A stretch of DNA of 30,246 bases, taken from assembly GCA_004552385.1 (NCBI GenBank), contig SFOL01000013.1, positions 1 to 30,246 on the forward strand, written 5' to 3'. The notes under the pieces were generated by a model. It ran no database searches. It was not told the DNA's origin and saw only the letters and a program-made list of their open reading frames with translations. This stretch comes from Bacteroidales bacterium (GTDB lineage Bacteria; Bacteroidota; Bacteroidia; Bacteroidales; Marinilabiliaceae). This document shows positions 24,311-30,246 of this stretch, in pieces; position 1 is the stretch's first letter, and each line of letters opens with the position of its first letter. The translations under genes were made by a program, and so were the position numbers.

Positions 24311-27006
24311 TTGGTGGCGTAAAACTTGTGCTTTATTATCATCCACGCCTCCCGTGTCCACAAGACGAACGAGGAGCATGCAATTATTATCGCCCAGTCG
24401 GCCACGGAAATCCCGGTCACGCTAAAGAACTTCTGGAAGCCGGGGATTTCAACCATTGCTACTTGACCAGCCAATATTATTGCGGAAATGGTCAGCAGGC
24501 CCTTGCAGCCCTTGAAGTGCAATGCGCTCAGCCCCGTCTTGAACGCGCGTGCGTTGAAGAGGTAGAAGAAGTGCGTCATGACGAACGTGGTGAACAAATA
24601 CGTCAGCTCTTTGGCCGACATGAATTTCTTGCCTACCATTGAGAAGTTGCCTGTTATCAGGTCCTTCATCGAGTTCACCTCCGCATGCTGGAATATGAAG
24701 AGCATGCCGAGCAGGAGCAGGAAGAAGAAGAGGCCGACGGCCACTATCTCCACCATCATCTCGTGCGTCAGGATGAACTCTTTGCGGTTGCGAGGCTTGT
24801 CTTTCATCACGCTTTTTGACGGGGGGAGCGAGGCCAGAGCCATGGCGGCGAAGGTGTCCATTATCAGGTTTATCCACAGCATCTGCGTCACCGTCAGCGG
24901 CGACTCTACGCCCATGAATGCGCCGCACAGCACCAGCAGGCACGCCGTCACGTTCACCGTGAGCTGGAACAGCAGGAACCTCTGTATGTTCTGGTAGAGC
25001 GAGCGGCCCCACATGACCGCTTTGCCTATGCTTGCGAATGAGTTGTCTATTATTGTTATGTCGCTCGCCTCTTTGGCCACGCTTGTGCCGTCGCCCATCG
25101 AGAGTCCCACGTGGGCGGCTTTCAGGGCGGGGGCGTCGTTTGTGCCGTCACCCGTCACGGCCACCACGTGGCCGTTCTTCTGCAGGGCCTCCACCAGGCG
25201 TTTCTTGTCCATAGGCCGCGCCCTGCTTATTATCTTGAGCTTCTCCACCTTCTCGGCCAGCTCCTCGTCGGTCAGGCGCTCAAACTCCGGGCCGGTCGTC
25301 ACGTTGTCGGCCCCGTCCTCGTCGGTCCATAGGCCTATCTGGCGGCCTATCTCCTTGGCCGTGCCGGGGGTGTCGCCCGTCACGATCTTCACAGCTATGC
25401 CCGCATCTTGACACTCTTTCACAGCGTCTGGCACGTCGGGGCGCACCGGGTCGGCTATTGCCGCGATGCCGATGAATGTCAAGTTGTTCGCCACGAGCTT
25501 GCCGTCTTGTATGGCATCGTTTGGTGTGTCGATATATTGATATGCGAAGCCAAGCGTGCGCATGGCGCGGCTCTGATATTCCGTCAGCCGCCTGCCTATC
25601 TCCTCTCTTGTCGCGCTTTCGCCTGTGCTGGCGCATAGGGCCATCACCAGTTCGGGCGCGCCTTTCACGTAGACTATCTTGCGCCCGGCCAGTGCGCCAG
25701 ACTCCACTACCGTGGCCATGTATTTGCGCTCGGTCGAGAAGGGTATCTCGGCCAGCACCGTGGCGGTCTCGCGCAGCTTGGCGTAGTCTATGCCCTTGTC
25801 GTGCATCCACAGCAGGAGGGCCGCCTCGGTCGGGTTGCCCATTAGGCTTGGTTTGTCCGGCTTTGTCAGGTCCAGCTGGGCGGTGGAGTTCACCGCTATG
25901 CCTTCGCAGAGCAGGGTGCCTGTTCCGCCGGCGGCGTCGCCGTATATCTGCATGTCGTCCACGCGCATCTGGTTCTGCGTCAGGGTGCCCGTCTTGTCAG
26001 TGCATATCACGCTGGCGGCGCCCATGGTCTCGCAGGCGTGCATCTTGCGGACGAGGTTGTTGGTTTTCAGCATACTGCGCATGCTGTATGCCAGGCTCAG
26101 GGTCACGGCCATGGGGAGACCCTCCGGCACTGCCACAACTATGAGCGTCACGGCGATCATGAGCGTCTGAAGCAGATAGGCGGTGAACCTCACCCACTCG
26201 AAGTCGGCGTAGGTTATGAAGAACATGACCACGCGCCCCACCACGATGAGGGTGGCTATCACGTAGCTGAGTTTTGTTATCAGGTTGCCAAGCCCGTCGA
26301 GCTGCTCGTTGAGCGGGGTGCGGACGCTTGAGTCTATCTGGGCGGCCTCGAACACTTTGCCTTGCTCAGTCTTGTCGCCTACGGCGGTCACCTCGCCTAT
26401 CCCGTGGCCCTCCATCACTTTCGTGCCTTTCATCACCATGTCCGGTTTGTAGGTCGCGTTGGGGTCGAACTCGGCGGGGTCGGTGCTTTTGGGGCATAGG
26501 GGCTCGCCTGTCAGTGTCGATTCGTCGACGCTCAGCATGGTCGACTCCATAAGGTGTATGTCGGCCGGCACCTCGTCGCCCGCGTTAAGTATGACGATGT
26601 CGCCCACTACCAAGTCTTTGCGGGCCACTCGGGTCGCGTTGCCTGAGCGGATGACCTCCACAGGCTCGTCGTCGTTCACCTGGTTCAGCAGTGAGAATTC
26701 TTTGTCCGCCTGCCTCTCGAAGTAGAACGCGAGGCCCGTGGCGAGCAGTATGGCTATGAAGATGCCGACGGGCTCGAAGAAGACCTCGCCGCCAAGCCCG
26801 AGCCCGACATACTCATATATTGATATCCCGACAGATAGTGCGCAGGCTATCATAAGTATGATTATCAGAGGGTCGGTGAATTTTTCAAGGAACTGCTTCC
26901 ATACGGGTTCCTTTTCCGCCGGGGTCAGTATGTTGGCTCCGTGCAGCTTGCGGCTTTCTTCCACTTGTTCGGCCGTCAGACCAGTGTGGCGTCTGTTGTT
27001 GCTCAT
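24307..27006 (-). CDS. Calcium-translocating P-type ATPase, PMCA type
   Basis: A ten-helix P2-type pump of 899 residues that exports Ca2+ from the cytosol using ATP. Seen here: an N-terminal cation-ATPase domain (HTGLTAEQVEESRKLHGANIL), actuator motif LTGE (165-168), PEGLP in helix M4 (294-298), the phosphorylated Asp337 in CTDKTGTLT, KGAPE (448-452) in the nucleotide-binding domain, and GDGTNDAPA (619-627). NLIMDTFAAMAL in M6 has the NxxMD arrangement of plasma-membrane Ca2+ pumps, pointing to a single Ca2+ site. No calmodulin-binding tail is expected or seen. It appears monocistronic with its own -7 element upstream. Ca2+ rather than Mn2+ or another cation is inferred from the motifs. Confidence 0.93.
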   Translation of the reverse strand: MSNNRRHTGLTAEQVEESRKLHGANILTPAEKEPVWKQFLEKFTDPLIIILMIACALSVGISIYEYVGLGLGGEVFFEPVGIFIAILLATGLAFYFERQADKEFSLLNQVNDDEPVEVIRSGNATRVARKDLVVGDIVILNAGDEVPADIHLMESTMLSVDESTLTGEPLCPKSTDPAEFDPNATYKPDMVMKGTKVMEGHGIGEVTAVGDKTEQGKVFEAAQIDSSVRTPLNEQLDGLGNLITKLSYVIATLIVVGRVVMFFITYADFEWVRFTAYLLQTLMIAVTLIVVAVPEGLPMAVTLSLAYSMRSMLKTNNLVRKMHACETMGAASVICTDKTGTLTQNQMRVDDMQIYGDAAGGTGTLLCEGIAVNSTAQLDLTKPDKPSLMGNPTEAALLLWMHDKGIDYAKLRETATVLAEIPFSTERKYMATVVESGALAGRKIVYVKGAPELVMALCASTGESATREEIGRRLTEYQSRAMRTLGFAYQYIDTPNDAIQDGKLVANNLTFIGIAAIADPVRPDVPDAVKECQDAGIAVKIVTGDTPGTAKEIGRQIGLWTDEDGADNVTTGPEFERLTDEELAEKVEKLKIISRARPMDKKRLVEALQKNGHVVAVTGDGTNDAPALKAAHVGLSMGDGTSVAKEASDITIIDNSFASIGKAVMWGRSLYQNIQRFLLFQLTVNVTACLLVLCGAFMGVESPLTVTQMLWINLIMDTFAAMALASLPPSKSVMKDKPRNRKEFILTHEMMVEIVAVGLFFFLLLLGMLFIFQHAEVNSMKDLITGNFSMVGKKFMSAKELTYLFTTFVMTHFFYLFNARAFKTGLSALHFKGCKGLLTISAIILAGQVAMVEIPGFQKFFSVTGISVADWAIIIACSSFVLWTREAWMIIKHKFYATK

Positions 27007-27051
27007 TAGTCTCTTATGTGTGTGAAATCTTTACTGCTAATATTATCCCTT

Positions 27052-27059
27052 CAAAATTA
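27052..27059 (-). promoter_or_regulatory. Putative -7 element of the Ca2+-ATPase gene
   Basis: On the minus strand TAATTTTG (27059-27052) matches TAnnTTTG, about 45 bp before the ATG at 27006, in an A+T-rich stretch. The -33 position reads AACA, so only the -7 element supports it. Confidence 0.45.
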
Positions 27060-27140
27060 CCCTTTTAACGTAATAACGATGTTACATATACATTAAAGTT
27101 TCGTGTTTTAACTAATAGGAAAGTGAACACGTATGGAACG

Positions 27141-27178
27141 AAAAAGCCCCGCCCCCACAAGTCATCGGGGCAGGGCTT
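27141..27178 (-). terminator. Rho-independent terminator of the C10-protease operon
   Basis: On the minus strand AAGCCCTGCCCC pairs with GGGGCGGGGCTT (12 bp, one G-T pair; arms at 27167-27178 and 27144-27155), followed by TTTTT. It ends the operon 20 bp after the last stop and separates it from the ATPase promoter. Confidence 0.88.
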
Positions 27179-27197
27179 AAAAGTTTTCCGTGGAAAT

Positions 27198-27887
27198 TTA
27201 TTTTGTCAGGAACGAGTTTAGCAGCGATGCCAGAGTCTTTGCGCTCTCATCTCGCCCCCATTTTATGCCGGCTGATTTCACTGCCGACTTCCACTCACCG
27301 CGCCTTGACTCGGGAATTATGCCGCGCACTGAGCGGGACGAGGCCTCCACTACAGTCTCGCCCTCGGCTGTCTCCACCACCACGAGGTGTTCCGTCTTGA
27401 TGGGCAGGTACTGGCCATTGCCGCGGCTCTGCAGCAGTATGCCATGGCTTGTCTGATTTATGCCGCCTATCTCTATAGATGTCAGCTCCCTGCGCCCCGA
27501 GGCCGTAAGGGTTGTTCCATAGGCCCCAGTGCCAGACATCAGTTTGTTGAAGTCGCCATAGGACTTTTTCAAGATCGTCACTTTGCCCTCCCGCGCCAGG
27601 ATTTGGCAAAAACAACCGTCCACTTTCACGAATACGCTTGAGCCTATCACTGCGCTGTCTGCCACCTCGCCAACTGACGTTATCTCGTCTCCATTCAGTT
27701 TGTGGAGGTCCCCGTGCAGCAGGTGGATGTTGAGCATCCCTTTGTCAGCCTTGCCGCCTGCTGAGTACACCTCGCCAGCCATAAATTCCGCAAATGCGTA
27801 AGGCCAGAGCGTCGTAGGCTCATACTTTTGGGCGAGCAGGTGCGCTGATGCGCAAAGTGATATGATGAGGGTGAAGAAACTCTTCAT
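27198..27887 (-). CDS. Secreted protein of unknown function downstream of the C10 protease
   Basis: A 229-residue protein with a signal peptide (MKSFFTLIISLCASAHLLAQ, counted from ATG 27887; a second ATG three codons upstream at 27896 is possible). The mature part has AEFMAGEVYSAGGKADKGML followed by NIHLLHGDLHKLNGDE. This resembles the F..G.V....G.......lN.....G....... pattern of small Bacteroidales exported proteins with no assigned function. It ends in a basic helix (SLLNSFLTK). It lies 31 bp after the protease stop and before the operon terminator, so it is co-transcribed with the protease. A role as inhibitor, chaperone or partner of the protease is conceivable from position alone; it is larger than the known staphostatin-like inhibitors. 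I do not recognise a named family. Confidence 0.7.
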   Translation of the reverse strand: MKSFFTLIISLCASAHLLAQKYEPTTLWPYAFAEFMAGEVYSAGGKADKGMLNIHLLHGDLHKLNGDEITSVGEVADSAVIGSSVFVKVDGCFCQILAREGKVTILKKSYGDFNKLMSGTGAYGTTLTASGRRELTSIEIGGINQTSHGILLQSRGNGQYLPIKTEHLVVVETAEGETVVEASSRSVRGIIPESRRGEWKSAVKSAGIKWGRDESAKTLASLLNSFLTK

Positions 27888-27918
27888 GACACACACATTT
27901 TTATAGTTGCTGACTCTT

Positions 27919-29562
27919 TTACTTCACAAGCACCATGTGCCTTGCCGTGCGTGCGCCGCTCTTTATCACGAGCGAGTACACTCCATGCGACAGCCCGCTG
28001 AAGCATGCCGACGCGTGTTGCGCTATTTTGTTGATGCCTACTAATTTGCCGTCGACCGAGAACAGTGAAGCGCTTGCGGCCTCTCCATGCGTCGTTATGG
28101 TCAAGACGCCATTGGCTTGCGATATGCTCGCCTCCGTTGCCGTGTTCTCCTCTATGGCTGACGCTTTGCCCAATGTTATAGTGACTTGCTGCGTGAATTC
28201 AGCCAGCGTCTCCACGTTTGTGGCTGTTATGTTCACTGAGGCAAACTTGCTTGAGCTTTCCGCCCCGTATTGCTTGGCGAAAACATCGTTTGTGACTAAT
28301 TTATCCCCATCTACTGAAAATGCGGGGTCCGACACTTTTTGCGTCACGGGGTTCTTTACGCCCGAGGCCGTGAAGGAGAACTCGCAGTCGTCTTTGTCAG
28401 TGTCCGCCGTCAGCGTGGCCACCACAGTGCCGGCGGGTGAGCCTTTGGCCACTGTCGTGCTGCTGAGCAATATCCCTGTTGGCGTGCCAGTGGCGGGGGC
28501 GAAGTTTATGGCGCACTTCTCGCCGCTGTTATACTCGTGACCCGAGATTGAGAAATAGCCGTTGCCATTGCCTCCCCAGCCAAAGTTGAAGTGGAACAGG
28601 TCCGACGAGTTATATCCGTCCACGTTGAAGCAGTGTCCGCCAGAATTGCTGTAGCCTGCGTATATGAGTGGGCGGCCCGCGCTAAGCTCGCTCTTTAGCA
28701 GGTCCACCCATTCTGATGCCGAGTACTTGTCTTTGCTCACGTTCGTCACTTTGTTCGAGTAGCCGAAATATGTCTTCAGCGCATACGGCACCACGCCCAT
28801 GTATGTGACTCCAGAACCGTTTGGTGAGTATCCCATCTCTACCGATACGCCCAGATGATAAAGCAGGCGTGCGCACTCTTCACCGTCTGACTCTGAGTTC
28901 TGGGCGTTTATTATTTCGTTCCAGTTGTATGGCTCTTCGTTGTCATAGTCTACCGACAGCACGCCGTAGTTCTCGCTTTTGTATGATTTGTAACCCACCG
29001 GCCTTGCGGGTTTGCGGTATACCGACATCGCCTGTCCCATGCCCACTGCCACGCATCCTACGATGGCGTCACCCGCAGTCCCCGTGGGGCAATATTGCCT
29101 ATACTTGCCGCTTTGGTTCCAGTTTACCTTCACCAGGGGCGACACTTCCGTCGCCGCCTTATTCGTCTTGGGCACCGTGTCGTTGGCCCATGAGGCCGAT
29201 GGCTTGTCGCCACGTGCGGAGCGTATCTCTATGTCGTCAGCAAAGTGGCCGAGATAGGCGCGCAGGTTCGGGTCTATGGAGGTCGCGTCCAGCCGCCCCT
29301 CGACGGAGTATCCTATCACGGGCGCTATCACGTCATCAGCCGCCACCAGAACCCAGCCCTCTGGGGCGAGACTGACCACGTACATCGCTTTCTTACCGTC
29401 AAATTCTATTGGCTCTATGCCGCTCGCCTCGTTCTCTACGCCGGCTATGTTTCGCAAGTAGGCCTGTGCGTAGGCCTGCGCCCTTTCTGGCGATACGGGT
29501 GCTGCAAAAGATGCTGCCGACACCGCGAGGGCCGTTATTGCCATTGAAGTTGTTCTTTTCAT
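27919..29562 (-). CDS. C10-family (streptopain-like) cysteine protease with Spi propeptide and C-terminal sorting-like tail
   Basis: An exported cysteine protease of 547 residues. A signal peptide (1-20) is followed by a Spi-like inhibitory propeptide (about 22-115, including FDGKKAMYVVSLAPEGWVLVAADD). The catalytic domain covers about 140-355, with Cys170 in GDAIVGCVAVGMGQAM and His310 in YSNSGGHCFNVDGY; LFHFNFGWGGNGNGYF is the usual C10 block. A cadherin/Ig-like domain follows (about 358-470). The final 75 residues (SVDGKLVGIN, HGVYSLVIKSG, ARHMVLVK) resemble a Por-type tail. Both catalytic residues are present. AGGAGGAGG precedes the ATG by about 8-16 nt. A strong hairpin ends 20 bp upstream of the start. 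Related Bacteroides and Prevotella proteases (interpain, Bfp) act on host proteins; the substrate here is unknown. Confidence 0.92.
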   Translation of the reverse strand: MKRTTSMAITALAVSAASFAAPVSPERAQAYAQAYLRNIAGVENEASGIEPIEFDGKKAMYVVSLAPEGWVLVAADDVIAPVIGYSVEGRLDATSIDPNLRAYLGHFADDIEIRSARGDKPSASWANDTVPKTNKAATEVSPLVKVNWNQSGKYRQYCPTGTAGDAIVGCVAVGMGQAMSVYRKPARPVGYKSYKSENYGVLSVDYDNEEPYNWNEIINAQNSESDGEECARLLYHLGVSVEMGYSPNGSGVTYMGVVPYALKTYFGYSNKVTNVSKDKYSASEWVDLLKSELSAGRPLIYAGYSNSGGHCFNVDGYNSSDLFHFNFGWGGNGNGYFSISGHEYNSGEKCAINFAPATGTPTGILLSSTTVAKGSPAGTVVATLTADTDKDDCEFSFTASGVKNPVTQKVSDPAFSVDGDKLVTNDVFAKQYGAESSSKFASVNITATNVETLAEFTQQVTITLGKASAIEENTATEASISQANGVLTITTHGEAASASLFSVDGKLVGINKIAQHASACFSGLSHGVYSLVIKSGARTARHMVLVK

Positions 29563-29582
29563 CTCTCTTTCCTCCTCCTGTT

Positions 29583-29632
29583 AAAAATCCACAGAGGCCG
29601 CTACCGCGCTTTGCGGTAGGCGACCTCTGTGG
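29583..29632 (-). terminator. Strong hairpin and T-run immediately upstream of the C10 protease gene
   Basis: On the minus strand CCACAGAGG (29632-29624) and CCTCTGTGG (29597-29589) pair as a perfect 9-bp outer stem, with an inner CTACCGC/GCGGTAG helix, followed by ATTTTTAA. It closes the transcript of the gene at the right edge; the protease ATG comes only 20 bp later. Confidence 0.82.
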
Positions 29633-29684
29633 TTGTGTGTCTATTCTGTCGCGCCCCGATGGCGCAATCTGCTGTTGGCTCCCA

Positions 29685-30246
29685 TTATTTACGCACAAGT
29701 TTGGCATTCATGATGTAGTCCGCCGTGCCAAGCCCATCATAGTATACCATCCAATATGATGTCGCGGCTGCTTTACCGTTTGACAGGAAGCCTATGGTTG
29801 CCATCTCTTCGCCATCCGATTCATCGTCGAGCAAGTATACGTCAACTTTGTCGCCTTTGTAGTCCGCTTTGCCTATAGACTCATCTATGGAAAGCGTATG
29901 AGTCAACGAATTATAGATGCCAAGGGCTGTCGCCGGGGTCTCAACCACGTCTGCGCCAACGCCACTAAGACTTACAAGGTACTCATATCCGTCGCTTTCA
30001 CCGCCGTCGGCTATCGTCCACTCTGCTGTGTGCTCCACAGAGGCCTTTTCTGAGTAGAGGTTGTATGACGCATCGTAAGTGCCTACAATCTCTGAGAGCG
30101 GTGTTGTGGCGGACAGCGTCAGCATGGTGTCGGCGGCTATCAAAGTCAAGGCCTTGCTGTAGTTCCCGTCCACGTCTTGCAGGGCTGCCGAGTCAAGAGT
30201 CAGGGCGAAGCTTTGGCCTGCCATCACTTCAGCAGGGAGCGATACG
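29685..30246 (-). CDS. Unknown secreted/surface protein, C-terminal part (5' end outside window)
   Basis: The frame is open through the right edge (VSLPAEVMAGQSFALTL...), so the start lies beyond the window, and the GTG at 30227 is internal. The visible 187 residues are beta-rich, acidic and low in Cys. One module begins SEIVGTYDASYNLYSE and runs through HTAEWTIADGG, YEYLVSLSGVG, then LTHTLSIDESIGKADYKGDK; a second follows with ATIGFLSNGKAAATSYWMVYYDG. This G.Y....W.I....Y.v...G....L.i pattern recurs in Bacteroidales surface proteins of unknown role. The end (NAKLVRK) resembles that of the downstream protease (HMVLVK). It probably belongs to the same region as the protease, but a hairpin follows its stop. 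No function is assigned. Confidence 0.6.
   Translation of the reverse strand, partial: VSLPAEVMAGQSFALTLDSAALQDVDGNYSKALTLIAADTMLTLSATTPLSEIVGTYDASYNLYSEKASVEHTAEWTIADGGESDGYEYLVSLSGVGADVVETPATALGIYNSLTHTLSIDESIGKADYKGDKVDVYLLDDESDGEEMATIGFLSNGKAAATSYWMVYYDGLGTADYIMNAKLVRK

Noticed and set aside
1..30246. CRISPR arrays, tRNA/rRNA genes, transposases or integrases
   Set aside because: No regularly spaced repeat with unique spacers, no cloverleaf or rRNA signature recognised, and no ORF with transposase or integrase motifs; the only tandem repeat is the 14-bp x3 at 24270, which has no spacers.

Overview
The window is about 30 kb of G+C-rich chromosome from a member of the order Bacteroidales. 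Several things point there. Three intergenic regions carry the Bacteroidetes -7 promoter element TAnnTTTG, and one of them also has TTTG at -33. There is a TonB-dependent receptor paired with a lipoprotein whose Cys is followed by Lys and five Asp (the surface-export signal), a DUF4837 lipoprotein, a periplasmic-propeller sensor, a C10 (streptopain-like) protease, and BspA-like and Por-type C-terminal tails. A Muribaculaceae-like gut lineage would fit, but I cannot fix family or genus from sequence alone.

Left part, plus strand (1-8400): the 3' end of a BspA-like leucine-rich-repeat protein with a strong terminator; a TonB-dependent receptor and a surface lipoprotein in one operon, ended by a terminator; then a YidE/AspT-type transporter and an OmpA-like protein in a second operon with its own -7 element. 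At 8400-9160 there is a visibly more A+T-rich islet on the minus strand. It holds a small XRE/controller-type regulator overlapping by 4 bp (ATGA) an 83-residue ORF that looks like the N-terminal third of an MjaI-type restriction endonuclease. No methyltransferase is in the window. A perfect 8-bp inverted repeat brackets the islet's putative -7 element.

Centre, minus strand (9159-14922): a tightly packed run rseP - lytic transglycosylase - DUF4837 lipoprotein - pdxA - gluQ (gaps of 27-30 bp, then 109 bp with a hairpin before gluQ). It combines envelope maintenance with vitamin B6 synthesis and tRNA modification. A 313-bp divergent intergenic region separates it from a plus-strand sensor of 1071 residues. 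That sensor has propeller, Y_Y_Y and membrane segments, but its kinase part has lost the phospho-acceptor His and the ATP-binding signatures. It is followed by a PpiD/SurA-like folding factor with an excellent promoter, and by mfd, with terminators after each of these two genes.

Right part, minus strand (24307-30246): a PMCA-type Ca2+ P-ATPase, with a 14-bp repeat present three times across its stop codon, and an operon of a truncated-by-window unknown secreted protein, a C10 protease and a secreted protein of unknown function. A strong terminator-like hairpin sits only 20 bp ahead of the protease start, and I found no promoter between them. The most unusual items are the regulator/endonuclease remnant with its operator, the degenerate sensor kinase, and the possible attenuation ahead of the protease. 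No tRNA, rRNA, CRISPR array or transposase was recognised.
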